A stretch of DNA of 40,417 bases from an uncultured Oscillospiraceae bacterium (lineage in GTDB: Bacteria > Bacillota > Clostridia > Oscillospirales > Oscillospiraceae): the NCBI GenBank assembly GCA_934659425.1, contig CAKUHU010000011.1, positions 1 to 40,417 of the forward strand, given 5' to 3'. The notes below the pieces were generated by a model, which was not told where the DNA came from, made no database searches, and saw nothing but the letters and a program-made list of their open reading frames with translations. Below, piece by piece: positions 16,520 to 24,942 of this stretch (the stretch's first letter is position 1; each line of letters opens with the position of its first letter). The translations under genes and the position numbers were made by a program.

Positions 16520-17646
16520 CAGAACAAGTCCTCCCGCTGCTCAGGCCGGGCCAGCCGGGAGGCCAAAGCTGCCGCCTCAGCGCGGGTGACGGTCGCATCC
16601 GGACGGAAGGATAGAGAGCTGTCCACCCCCGCCAATATTCCTTTGGCATAGAGCCCATAAATCGCGCTGGCAGCGGGATCCATAGGGCTCACATCCCCCA
16701 CCGATGCAGTCACTCGAACCAAACTGTTGCGATAAGGAAGGCTCTGCGCTAAACTGGTGGCCGCAAAGACCTGGGCCAGCTCCCGGCGGGTGATCTGCCG
16801 GGTATAGCTGTCAAACTGCCTTGCGCTGATGATGCCGCCGGCCAGACAATAGCTTACAGCGTCATTATACCAAGGGGCGGAGATATGGGCCGCGGTGTGG
16901 AAGGTATCTCCCCGGTATCGGCTGTCCATGTTGGCCGCCATCTGGAGGGCCTCAGCCACCGTCACCGTCCGCTCCGGCGCAAAAATATTGCCGCCGGTAC
17001 CCGCCATAATCCCCGTATTATAGGCGATATCCACCCACAGGGAATACCAGTTCTTGCCCTTCACATCGGAAAAAACTGGCAGCTTGCCCTTCGTCAGGGG
17101 AAACTGGCTCCCCTCCACGCCCAGCCCCGCCAGTATTCCAGGGAGCTGAAACAGGGGAACCACTGTCTTTTCCCCACTTTTGGAGGTCAGGATTAACGCA
17201 TCCAGTCCGCCGCTTCTGCCCAGCTCTACTCCCGAGTATACCAGCGGATAGACCTCATTCGTCATCCTCCCGTTTTTATCTGTATAGCTCAGAATGCTGA
17301 CTACGCCCCAGTTTCCCCCCTTCTGGGCCATGTATAGGCCATAGCCTACGGGCATCAGCGTGTCATACTCCGGCTCGATGAGATATTTTCCATCCGGTCG
17401 GATCACTCCCAGCCTGCCGTTCAGATTCACCGCCGCCATCCCCAGGGAAAAGGAGACCACGGAATTATACTGCAGGGGGATGGCCAGAGAGCCGTCCCCC
17501 CCGGCAAAACCCCACTTGCCGTTTTCCTCCGCCTGGGCCAGCCCTTCGCTGTATCCGTAGACCTGATAGGCCCCAGCAGCGGGGAGCAGGGACAGGATCA
17601 GACAGAAGGTCAGAGCTGACACTGCCAGCCGTTTCGCCTTGTTCAT
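16519..17646 (-). CDS. Secreted WG-repeat and SLH-domain protein
   Basis: 375 residues with a signal peptide (MNKAKRLAVSALTFCLILSLLPAAGA). Residues 30-130 carry WG-type repeats (NGKWGFAGGDGSLAIPLQYNSV, NGRLGVIRPDGKYLIEPEYD, GGNWGVVS). The rest holds SLH-like repeats (FSDVKGKNWYSLWVDIAYNTGIMAGTG..., APERTVTVAEALQMA; AAISAPWYNDAVSYCLAGG-type; and a last one ending RPDATVTRAEAAALASRLA). It is probably exported and bound to the cell wall; ligand unknown. Its start overlaps the upstream methyltransferase stop, and its stop overlaps the lipid-kinase start, an odd operon pairing a wall protein with an rRNA enzyme. Confidence 0.88.
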   Translation of the reverse strand: MNKAKRLAVSALTFCLILSLLPAAGAYQVYGYSEGLAQAEENGKWGFAGGDGSLAIPLQYNSVVSFSLGMAAVNLNGRLGVIRPDGKYLIEPEYDTLMPVGYGLYMAQKGGNWGVVSILSYTDKNGRMTNEVYPLVYSGVELGRSGGLDALILTSKSGEKTVVPLFQLPGILAGLGVEGSQFPLTKGKLPVFSDVKGKNWYSLWVDIAYNTGIMAGTGGNIFAPERTVTVAEALQMAANMDSRYRGDTFHTAAHISAPWYNDAVSYCLAGGIISARQFDSYTRQITRRELAQVFAATSLAQSLPYRNSLVRVTASVGDVSPMDPAASAIYGLYAKGILAGVDSSLSFRPDATVTRAEAAALASRLARPEQREDLF

Positions 17647-18788
17647 CCCCTCATTCCCCGCTTTCCTTGGTATTGGAACAGGTCACATTTCAGCATCCCA
17701 TTATACAGCTTTCGTTTTTTATCTGCCTTCCGGCCGAAAGTGCGCTCAAATTCGGTGTGAGAAGAGAGAAGATAGAGGCTCCAGCCCCCCGGCACCCTCT
17801 GCCATGCTCGTCCAAAGGCGGCATACAGTCCCTCTGCCTCCCGCTTTTCCAGGATCCGCTCGCCATAGGGCGGGTTGGTGACCACCCGGCCAGCCGGCTC
17901 CCCAGGGGCAAAGGCGGACGCATCGGCCCTTTCAAACCGGACCAGGTCCTCCACGCCCGCCTTCTCCGCGTTAGAGCGGGCAATATCCACCGCCCTGGGG
18001 TCCAGGTCTCCTCCCCAAATGTCATAGTCCCCATCGTATTCCAGCTCCATGGCCCGGTCCGCCTCGTCCAGCCAAATGTCTGAAGCCAGCCATCTCCACT
18101 TTTGAGCGGAGAATCCGCGGTCCAATCCCGGTGCCCGGTTTTTCGCGATGAGCGCCGCCTCGATGGGGATGGTGCCCGAGCCGCAGAAGGGATCTCGAAA
18201 GGCCCCCTTCCCCCGGTAGCGGGAGAGGAGCACCATCCCCGCCGCCAAGGTCTCCCTCAGGGGGGCAGCCACCCCCACCGCCCGGTATCCCCGCTTGTGC
18301 AGACCAGGTCCGGTAGTATCTAAAAGCAGCTCCGCCGTGTCTTTCATAATGGAAAACTGGATCTGATACAACGCCCCCGTCTCCGGAAGGGTGTTCAAAC
18401 CATACCGCTCCCCCAGCCGGGCAGCCACCGCTTTTTTTATGATGGACTGGCAGGCGGGAACGGCGTGCAGCTTGGAGTCCAAGCAGTGGCCCTTCACCGG
18501 GAAAGCCCCCTCCCGGGGGATAAGCTCCTCCCAGGGAAGAGCCCTGACCTTCTCGAAAAGGTCATCGAAGCTCTCTGCCGGGAAGCGCCCCAGCCGGAGG
18601 AGCACCCGCTCCCCCGTACGCAGGTTTAGATTGGCCCGAGCCACAGCTGAGACATCTCCTGTAAACAGGACCCGGCCATTTTCCGCCCGAACATGTTGAA
18701 AATCCAGCCGCCGCAGTTCCTCGGCACACAGCCCCTCCAGGCCGAAGAGGGTCGGAACGGCCATATCAAACGTTTCTACCCCAATCAC
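17643..18788 (-). CDS. rlmL: 23S rRNA guanine-N2 methyltransferase, RlmL/YpsC type (THUMP domain)
   Basis: 381 residues from GTG at 18788 (GGGGAA just upstream); the much longer open frame to 19304 covers promoter sequence and an opposite gene and is not coding. The N-terminus FDMAVPTLFGLEGLCAEELRRL leads into a THUMP domain (about residues 45-155). The C-terminal Rossmann methyltransferase has motif I FRDPFCGSGTIPIEAALIA near residue 196 and the catalytic NPPYGERI near 303. The length matches Bacillus YpsC (about 385). The family modifies G2445 of 23S rRNA in E. coli; the exact base here is inferred. First gene of a three-gene coupled operon. Confidence 0.9.
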   Translation of the reverse strand: MIGVETFDMAVPTLFGLEGLCAEELRRLDFQHVRAENGRVLFTGDVSAVARANLNLRTGERVLLRLGRFPAESFDDLFEKVRALPWEELIPREGAFPVKGHCLDSKLHAVPACQSIIKKAVAARLGERYGLNTLPETGALYQIQFSIMKDTAELLLDTTGPGLHKRGYRAVGVAAPLRETLAAGMVLLSRYRGKGAFRDPFCGSGTIPIEAALIAKNRAPGLDRGFSAQKWRWLASDIWLDEADRAMELEYDGDYDIWGGDLDPRAVDIARSNAEKAGVEDLVRFERADASAFAPGEPAGRVVTNPPYGERILEKREAEGLYAAFGRAWQRVPGGWSLYLLSSHTEFERTFGRKADKKRKLYNGMLKCDLFQYQGKRGMRG

Positions 18789-18860
18789 TTCCCCACAAAT
18801 AATTTTTAGACGAAAAGGGGATAAAAAAGTTTCTAAGACGCTTTTCTTCGCCATTTTATC

Positions 18861-18889
18861 ATTATACTGATTTCTCCTCTTTTTGGCAA
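18861..18889 (-). promoter_or_regulatory. Promoter of the rlmL-type operon
   Basis: On the minus strand TTGCCA (18884-18889), 17 bp, TATAAT (18861-18866), about 73 bp before the GTG at 18788. It is back to back with the nfeD promoter at 18934-18962. Confidence 0.75.
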
Positions 18890-18933
18890 ATCTTTTTCTT
18901 CTCTCCATTTCACCCCCTGCCGGCAATACTATC

Positions 18934-18962
18934 GTGACAAAACTGTGCCTTCGGTATATAAT
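18934..18962 (+). promoter_or_regulatory. Promoter of the nfeD-like/SPFH operon
   Basis: GTGACA (18934-18939), 17 bp, TATAAT (18957-18962), 34 bp before the likely ATG at 18996. Confidence 0.7.
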
Positions 18963-18995
18963 ATAGAATATTGTAAAAGAAGGGAGTGGATGGAT

Positions 18996-19445
18996 ATGCC
19001 CTGGCTGCCCAGTGTGATCTGGCTGGTTCTGCTGATCGGCTTCGCCGCGGCGGAGGCGGCTACCATAGGTCTGGCGTCTATTTGGTTCGCCGCAGGCGCC
19101 CTGGTCGCCCTGTTGTCCACCATTTTTACCGACAATATCTGGGTCCAAATCGTTTTCTTTCTGGCCGTATCTGCCGCGTCGATGGCTATTCTGCGGCCCT
19201 TGGCAAAAAAGTATATCTTTCCCAGGCGTGTCCCCACCAATGCCGACCGGGTCATCGGCCGGGAGGCAGTGGTCACGGAGAACATTGACAATCTCTCCGG
19301 TCATGGCGCTGTGGTGGTCTGCGGCATGGCCTGGACCGCCCGCTCGGAGTCTGGTGAAGCTATCCCCGCAGGGGAAACTGTCATCGTCAAGCGAATCGAG
19401 GGAGTCAAGCTCTTTGTGGCTCCCGCCAAAAAAAGAGAGGAGTAA
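18996..19445 (+). CDS. NfeD-like membrane protein
   Basis: 149 residues from ATG at 18996 (GGGAG nine bases upstream); an ATG two codons earlier is possible. Three hydrophobic helices fill the first 75 residues (LPSVIWLVLLIGFAAAEA, IGLASIWFAAGALVALLST, WVQIVFFLAVSAASM). A soluble OB-fold domain follows (DRVIGREAVVTENIDNLSGHGAVVVCGMAW...GETVIVKRIEGVKLFV). Short NfeD proteins of this kind pair with SPFH proteins, and the next gene, 6 bp downstream, encodes one. They probably act together in a membrane microdomain complex; the exact role is unknown. Confidence 0.92.
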   Translation: MPWLPSVIWLVLLIGFAAAEAATIGLASIWFAAGALVALLSTIFTDNIWVQIVFFLAVSAASMAILRPLAKKYIFPRRVPTNADRVIGREAVVTENIDNLSGHGAVVVCGMAWTARSESGEAIPAGETVIVKRIEGVKLFVAPAKKREE

Positions 19446-19451
19446 TATACC

Positions 19452-20372
19452 ATGTCACCTGTCATGAAGATCATCCTGTCCATCTTAGGCGTCCTGATCC
19501 TGGTGCTGCTTGCCTCCAATATCCGCATCGTCCAGCAATCCCGGGCCTATGTCATTGAGCGGCTGGGCGCATTCCACACGGTGTGGGATGTGGGCATCCA
19601 TTTCAAGATTCCCGTCTTTGAGCGGGTAGCAAAGTCCGTCTCCCTCAAAGAACAGGTGGTGGATTTCGCTCCCCAGCCCGTCATCACCAAGGACAATGTC
19701 ACCATGCAGATCGACACGGTGCTCTACTTTCAGATCACCGATCCCAAACTCTACACCTACGGCGTGGAGCAGCCCATGTCCGCCATCGAGAATTTGACAG
19801 CCACCACCCTGCGCAACATCATCGGCGAGTTGGAGTTGGATCAGACCTTGACCAGCCGGGACATTATCAATTCCAAAATGCGCTCCCTCTTGGATGAGGC
19901 CACCGATCCCTGGGGCATCAAAGTCAACCGAGTAGAGCTGAAAAACATCATCCCGCCCCGGGAAATCCAAGACGCCATGGAGCGGCAGATGAAGGCCGAG
20001 CGGGAGCGCCGGGAGGCCATTCTCCAGGCCGAGGGGCAGAAGCAGAGCCAGATCTTGGTGGCCGAGGGCGAAAAGCAGTCGGTCATCCTAAAGGCAGAGG
20101 CCGACAAGGAGGCCGCCATCAAGCGGGCCGAAGGCGAGGCCCAGGCTATTTTGAAGGTCCAGCAGGCCACAGCCGAGGCCTTGAAACTTCTTAACGAGGC
20201 TGCCCCCTCCGACCAGGTGGTAAAACTGAAGGCTTTAGAGGCCTTCCAGTCCGCCGCAGACGGCAAAGCCACCAAGATCATTATCCCCTCCGAGATCCAA
20301 AGCCTGGCGGGACTGGCCGCCAGCGCCAAAGCCGTTTTTGAGACGGAAAAGAAGCCGGAAGGCGGAAAATAA
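19452..20372 (+). CDS. SPFH/Band 7 (stomatin-like) membrane protein
   Basis: 306 residues. One N-terminal membrane helix (IILSILGVLILVLLASNI) is followed by the Band 7 domain (SRAYVIERLGAFHTVWDVGIHFKIP, DNVTMQIDTVLYFQITDP, LRNIIGELELDQTLTSRD). A long Glu/Lys/Ala-rich coiled coil follows (AEGQKQSQILVAEGEKQSVI, residues 185-240), then a conserved SLAGLAAS end. It resembles QmcA/YbbK-type stomatins that form large ring oligomers at the membrane. Co-transcribed with the nfeD-like gene; a strong terminator follows. Confidence 0.95.
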   Translation: MSPVMKIILSILGVLILVLLASNIRIVQQSRAYVIERLGAFHTVWDVGIHFKIPVFERVAKSVSLKEQVVDFAPQPVITKDNVTMQIDTVLYFQITDPKLYTYGVEQPMSAIENLTATTLRNIIGELELDQTLTSRDIINSKMRSLLDEATDPWGIKVNRVELKNIIPPREIQDAMERQMKAERERREAILQAEGQKQSQILVAEGEKQSVILKAEADKEAAIKRAEGEAQAILKVQQATAEALKLLNEAAPSDQVVKLKALEAFQSAADGKATKIIIPSEIQSLAGLAASAKAVFETEKKPEGGK

Positions 20373-20384
20373 GCAGATCCCATC

Positions 20385-20423
20385 CTGCGGGAAGGCCACA
20401 AGTCCTTCCCGCAGCTATTTTTT
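20385..20423 (+). terminator. Terminator of the nfeD-like/SPFH operon
   Basis: The 11-bp stem CTGCGGGAAGG / CCTTCCCGCAG with an 8-nt loop is followed by CTATTTTTTG: a textbook intrinsic terminator. Confidence 0.92.
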
Positions 20424-20473
20424 GTCCCCTTTCTCCTATACGCAAAGGAGACTTGCCAGCCTCCGCTCCGCTC

Positions 20474-20502
20474 TTGTTTTTCTCCTTTATTTCTGATATA
20501 AT
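20474..20502 (+). promoter_or_regulatory. Promoter of the gdpP-rplI-dnaB operon
   Basis: TTGTTT (20474-20479), 17 bp, TATAAT (20497-20502), 46 bp before the gdpP ATG at 20548. Confidence 0.7.
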
Positions 20503-20547
20503 AAGCGTCTAATTATGCCCCCACCCTGCTTCGGAGGAGGTATCTCT

Positions 20548-22542
20548 ATGCACAAAAAAGGCCTTTCCCACCTGCTGGAGCCCAGCTTTCGTCTGTATTT
20601 CATCTTCCTGGCCGCTTTTGCCGCGGCCACCGCACTGGCCGGGGGATACGCTCTGGCCGCAGCAGAGGCTGTCATCGTCTTCATCCTGTACTTCTACTTC
20701 CGCCAGCGCAACAGCATCCGCAGGCGTGAGATCTTGAACTATATTGAAAACATCTCCAGCAATATGGATTTGGCCGCCAAGGATACCATGGTGAACGCCC
20801 CCCTTCCCATGGTGATCTTCCGGCCTGAAACGGAGGAAGTCATCTGGTCCAATAACCGTTTTCTCCAGATCACAGGGGAGCGGGACCACCTCTTTGACCG
20901 GAAGATCACCGACGCCGTCCCCGGTTTTGATCCCCGCTGGCTCATGGAGGGCAAGACCCAGTGCCCCTCTGAGGTACTCTGGGGAGAGCGCCGGTTCCTG
21001 GTCTTCGGCCACCTGGTCCACACCGACAACAAGGGGGAGCGCAGCTTTCTGGCCACCACCTATTGGCTGGACATCACCGGCTTCTCCCAACTGCGGGATC
21101 AGTTCTACGATTCCCGCCCCGTCGTGGCCCTTCTGGTTTTGGACAACTACGAGGAAGTCTTCAAGGGCATCAACGACAACGTCAAGACCGCCATGTTTTC
21201 CGACATCAACCGCCGCTTGAACGAGTGGGCCGCCCCCACCAAAGGAATCCTCTGCCGGTACGACCGGGACCACTATCTCTTTGTCTTTGAGGAGCGCTAT
21301 CTTCCCGCCTTCTTGGAGCAGAAATTTGACGTGGTGGATCAAGTCCATGAGGTGGTCAACCCCAGCGGTCTGCCCGCCACCCTCTCCATCGGCGTAGGCC
21401 GGGACGCCGAGACCTATGACGAACTTTTTCAGTACGCCTCTCTCGCCTTAGAGATGGCCCTTTCCCGGGGCGGCGACCAGGCTGTGGTCAAAAACCGCTT
21501 CCACTTTGAGTTCTATGGCGGCCGGGCGCAGAATACGGAAAAGCATACCAAGGTCAAAAGCCGCGTCATGGCAAGCGCCCTGTCCTCCCTGATCGAGGAT
21601 GCCTCTCAGGTCTTTGTCATGGGACATAGCTTTCCTGACCTGGACTGCATCGGGCCGGCGGCGGGCATCTTTGCCATTGCCCGTAAACAGGGGATCCCCG
21701 CCTACATTGTCCGTGATCCGGAACCCAATCCCGCCGATCAGATGATGAATGAGCTGTCCGCCCTGCCTGAGTATGCGGACGCCTTTCTCTCCCCCTCCGA
21801 TGCCATGATCCGCGCCGATGCCACTTCCCTTCTGATCGTGGTGGACACCAATCGGCCCGAGCAGGTGCTCTCCCAGGATCTTTTGGAATCTATAAACAAG
21901 GTGGCAGTCATCGACCACCACCGCCGGGCCGCCAGCTATATCGAGGGGGCAGCGCTCAACTTCCACGAGCCCTTTGCTTCCTCCGCCTCTGAATTGGTCA
22001 CCGAGCTGCTCCAATACATTCTGGAGCCCTCCGATCTGCTCCGCCGTGAGGCTGAGGCCCTGATGGCCGGCATCGTCCTGGACAGCAAAAACTTTACCGT
22101 CCGGACCGGCAGCCGCACTTTTGAGGCCGCAGCCTTCCTCCGCCGGGCAGGGGCAGACACCACTGAGATCCGCCGGTTCTTTAAGACCGACCTCTCCCAG
22201 ACTATCTCCCGGTATGCCATCATGAAGGAAGCCAAAATGTATCTGGGCGATATGGCCATCGCCGCCCTGGACCACCCAGTGGACCGGGTCACCGCCGCCC
22301 AGGCCGCCGATGAGTTGCTGACCGTCTCCGGTGTCCGCGCCTCCTTTGTGTTTTTCCCCGACGATGACCGCATCATCCTCTCTGCCCGCAGCGTGGGCAC
22401 CACCAATGTCCAGGTCATCTTGGAGGAGCTTGGCGGCGGGGGCAACGCCGCCGTGGCAGGGGCCCAGATCTCCGGTAAGAGCCTGGAGCAGGTCCATCAG
22501 GAGTTACTTGCGGCCATTGATAAGCACCACAAGAGCGAGTAG
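20548..22542 (+). CDS. gdpP: Cyclic-di-AMP phosphodiesterase GdpP (DHH/DHHA1)
   Basis: 664 residues from ATG at 20548 (GGAGGAGG seven bases upstream). Two N-terminal helices (LYFIFLAAFAAATALAGG, AVIVFILYFYF) precede a PAS-like domain (about 75-150) and a degenerate GGDEF domain lacking the GGDEF signature (LSIGVGRDAETYDELFQYASLAL). The DHH domain has GHSFPDLDCIG, VVDTNRPE and VAVIDHHRRA. A DHHA1 domain ends in LGGGGNAAVAGAQI. GdpP hydrolyses c-di-AMP to pApA, tuning potassium and cell-wall homeostasis. Followed by rplI and dnaB, the conserved Firmicute order. Confidence 0.96.
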   Translation: MHKKGLSHLLEPSFRLYFIFLAAFAAATALAGGYALAAAEAVIVFILYFYFRQRNSIRRREILNYIENISSNMDLAAKDTMVNAPLPMVIFRPETEEVIWSNNRFLQITGERDHLFDRKITDAVPGFDPRWLMEGKTQCPSEVLWGERRFLVFGHLVHTDNKGERSFLATTYWLDITGFSQLRDQFYDSRPVVALLVLDNYEEVFKGINDNVKTAMFSDINRRLNEWAAPTKGILCRYDRDHYLFVFEERYLPAFLEQKFDVVDQVHEVVNPSGLPATLSIGVGRDAETYDELFQYASLALEMALSRGGDQAVVKNRFHFEFYGGRAQNTEKHTKVKSRVMASALSSLIEDASQVFVMGHSFPDLDCIGPAAGIFAIARKQGIPAYIVRDPEPNPADQMMNELSALPEYADAFLSPSDAMIRADATSLLIVVDTNRPEQVLSQDLLESINKVAVIDHHRRAASYIEGAALNFHEPFASSASELVTELLQYILEPSDLLRREAEALMAGIVLDSKNFTVRTGSRTFEAAAFLRRAGADTTEIRRFFKTDLSQTISRYAIMKEAKMYLGDMAIAALDHPVDRVTAAQAADELLTVSGVRASFVFFPDDDRIILSARSVGTTNVQVILEELGGGGNAAVAGAQISGKSLEQVHQELLAAIDKHHKSE

Positions 22543-22632
22543 TCAGATCCCCGTTCCCATCTATCCGCAGCCGGCACTTCGCTGTCGGCTGGATCCCATA
22601 TTCCACATTGTGTGATGAAAGGACATGATACT

Positions 22633-23079
22633 ATGAAAGTCATTTTACAGCAGGACGTAAAGGGCCAGGGCAAAAAGGGCCAGCTCATTGAAGCCAGCGA
22701 CGGCTACGCCCGGAACTTCCTCATCCCCCGGAAGCTGGCGGTGGCCGCCACAGCAGAAAATCTCAATACTATGAAGCATCAGGAGAAGGCCCGGCTGGCC
22801 CAGGAGGCCGCCGAGCGCGCTGCCGCCATGGAGATCGTGGAAAAGCTCAAGGGTTGCATGGTAAAACTCACTGCCAAGGCAGGCAGCGGCGGACGGCTCT
22901 TTGGCTCCGTCACCTCCAAGGAGATCTCCGAAGGTCTGAAGGCCCAGTTTGGCGTCGACATCGCCAAGGCCAAGATCGTCATGGAGGAGCCCATCAAGTC
23001 CTTCGGCACCTATCAGCTCAAGTGCAAGCTGGGATATGAGATCAGCGGCACTATCAACGTGGTGGTGACAGAGGAATAA
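22633..23079 (+). CDS. rplI: Ribosomal protein bL9
   Basis: 148 residues from ATG at 22633 (AAAGGA nine bases upstream); an ATG seven codons earlier is less likely because the conserved start is MKVILQQDVKGQGKKG. The N-terminal RNA-binding domain contains DGYARNFLIPRKLA. A long connecting helix (MKHQEKARLAQEAAERAAAM) leads to the C-terminal domain (LTAKAGSGGRLFGSVTSKEI...GTINVVV). Full length. Second gene of the gdpP-rplI-dnaB operon, 90 bp after gdpP. Confidence 0.98.
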   Translation: MKVILQQDVKGQGKKGQLIEASDGYARNFLIPRKLAVAATAENLNTMKHQEKARLAQEAAERAAAMEIVEKLKGCMVKLTAKAGSGGRLFGSVTSKEISEGLKAQFGVDIAKAKIVMEEPIKSFGTYQLKCKLGYEISGTINVVVTEE

Positions 23080-23115
23080 CACCCCATTCCAGATCCTTTT
23101 GGGAGGTGAAGATTC

Positions 23116-24459
23116 ATGGACGAGCTGCTTTCCCGGCAGATGCCTCACTCTGTGGAGGCAGAGCAGGCAGTGCTGGGCTCTGTACTGATCGACGAGCGGT
23201 GCATCCCCCGGGTGGTGGAGGCCCTTAAGCCAGATGACTTCTACCTGCGGCAGAACCGGGAGATCTTTGAGACCATCTGCTCCATGTTTAACTTTTCTGA
23301 GACCATCGATCCTGTGACCGTGCTGGACAAGATGAAGCAAAACGGCGTATATGACGAAAACACCTCCTATGACTATATCCGCCAGCTTATGGTCATCACC
23401 CCCACTTCCGCCAACGTGGAAGAATATATCCACATCGTTCTGGACAAGTCTCTCCTCCGCCGGGTGGCGGAGACAGCGGGGGCCATCACCAACATGGTGC
23501 AGGAGGGCACCGCCACCTCTCAAGAGGCACTGGAGGCCGCCGAGCAGCGGATCTATGCCATCCGCCAGGGCCGCTCCGCCCAAGGGCTGGAGCACATCTC
23601 CTCCGTCCTCCTGGCTGTATATGACCGGCTCAACGAGCTATCCGCCAATGGCTCTGCCGTGCCGGGGATCTCCACCGGCCTTCCCGATGTGGACGCCGCC
23701 ATCTCCGGGCTGAACAAGTCCGATCTGATCCTCCTGGCCGCCCGGCCCGGCATGGGCAAGACCTCTATGGCCTTGAACATTCTCTTGTACGCCGGAAAAT
23801 TTTCCGGCAAGGCTGTGGTCTACTTCTCCTTGGAGATGAGCCGGGAGCAGCTGGCCATGCGGCTGATCTCCGGAGAATCCTTTGTAGACAACAAGCGGCT
23901 CGTCACCGGCAAGCTGAACGAGGAGGACTGGGGCAAGATCGCCGCCGCTTCTGCCGCTTTGAACCAAACCCAGATCCTCATTGACGACAACCCCATGCTC
24001 TCCGTTGCCGATATGAACGCCAAATGCCGCCGGGTGGATAACCTGGGTTTGGTCGTCATAGACTATCTCCAGCTCATGACCTCCGCCGGCGGCCCCGCTC
24101 GGGGCGGGGAAAACCGTCAGCAGATCGTCAGTGACATCTCCCGGGCTTTGAAGATCATGGCCAAGGAGCTGAACGTCCCGGTCCTCTGCCTGAGCCAGCT
24201 CTCCCGCGCCAACGAGGGACGGGCCGATAAGCGGCCTATGCTCTCTGACCTGCGGGAATCGGGTGCCATCGAGCAAGATGCGGATATTGTCATGTTCCTC
24301 TACCGGGAGGGCTACTACAACGACGACACCGAAGACCATAACCTGGCCGAGTGCATCATCGCCAAAAACCGCCACGGGGAGACCGGTACAGTGGAGCTCC
24401 AATGGCTCCCCGAATACACCACCTTTACCTCCATCGACCGGCGGCACACAGAGTACTGA
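23116..24459 (+). CDS. dnaB: Replicative DNA helicase DnaB
   Basis: 447 residues (ATG with GGGAGGTGA six bases upstream). The N-terminal domain (MPHSVEAEQAVLGSVLID, residues 10-110) is joined by a linker helix to the RecA-like motor. The motor has Walker A ARPGMGKTS near 209, YFSLEMSREQLAMRLIS, Walker B LVVIDYLQLM, LSQLSR, RPMLSDLRESGAIEQDADIVMFLYR and the arginine-finger region IAKNRHGETG. It is the hexameric fork helicase, DnaC in Bacillus naming. No intein is present. Last clear gene of its operon. Confidence 0.97.
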   Translation: MDELLSRQMPHSVEAEQAVLGSVLIDERCIPRVVEALKPDDFYLRQNREIFETICSMFNFSETIDPVTVLDKMKQNGVYDENTSYDYIRQLMVITPTSANVEEYIHIVLDKSLLRRVAETAGAITNMVQEGTATSQEALEAAEQRIYAIRQGRSAQGLEHISSVLLAVYDRLNELSANGSAVPGISTGLPDVDAAISGLNKSDLILLAARPGMGKTSMALNILLYAGKFSGKAVVYFSLEMSREQLAMRLISGESFVDNKRLVTGKLNEEDWGKIAAASAALNQTQILIDDNPMLSVADMNAKCRRVDNLGLVVIDYLQLMTSAGGPARGGENRQQIVSDISRALKIMAKELNVPVLCLSQLSRANEGRADKRPMLSDLRESGAIEQDADIVMFLYREGYYNDDTEDHNLAECIIAKNRHGETGTVELQWLPEYTTFTSIDRRHTEY

Positions 24460-24505
24460 GATGATTGGCTTTTGACGTCCCCCCTCCATCAGGGCTCTTT
24501 TTCGG

Positions 24506-24921
24506 ATGAAGCTCCTTTGGGCACTGGATAAGGCTTTGACGCAGGAGACCGCTCAGACCTTCTCTGAAAAAATTCCAGGGAACAGACGATTCCCGTTTTC
24601 TGGAGCGAAAGCGAAGAAGAGGCCTTCACCGTCTGCCTCAGTCCCAAGCCCCGTCTGCTCCACCTTCCCGGCCCCTGGAGCCAGAACCATCCCTCCCCCA
24701 TCATCCGCTATGGGGCTATCGGAAGCGAAACGGTCTGGCAGTGGATGGAGATCTACGTTCCCAATGATCTGGGCTTCACCTTGGATGAGGAACAGCTGTT
24801 TAACGAGAATCGATCCCGTTCCTGGAATGGAGAACACGCCCAGCTCTATCCGGTAAGCTGTATTGCCAATTTTCACTTCGTCACCTCTGTGGAGCCGTTC
24901 TCCGGCTCTTTGACTCAATAA
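24506..24921 (+). pseudogene. Frameshifted small gene between dnaB and tilS
   Basis: Two reading frames join to one plausible protein of about 138 residues. It starts MKLLWALDKALTQETAQTFSEK at 24506 and shifts at an A6 run (24567-24572). It then continues in the other frame as SREQTIPVFWSESEEEAF... through YGAIGSETVWQWMEIYVP, DEEQLFNENRSRSW and HFVTSVEPFSGSLTQ to a TAA at 24919-24921. One extra A restores the frame. The second half reads like a genuine soluble protein and stops 21 bp before tilS. No family is recognised, and no good ribosome site precedes 24506. It may be a decaying gene, a sequencing error in the A-run, or slippage. Confidence 0.55.
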
Positions 24922-24942
24922 ACAAGAGGAGCGTTCCGCCTC

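Noticed and set aside
17643..19304. Long 553-codon reading of the rlmL frame
   Set aside because: The first 172 codons cover two promoters and the opposite nfeD-like gene; the conserved THUMP protein begins at about 18788.
21448..22497. 349-codon minus-strand ORF opposite gdpP
   Set aside because: Shadow of gdpP; Gly/His/Asp-rich low-information sequence with no ribosome site.
24567..24572. Programmed -1 frameshift at the A6 run
   Set aside because: The context GAA AAA ATT does not form a canonical X-XXY-YYZ slippery site and no strong downstream stem is obvious; a simple indel is likelier.
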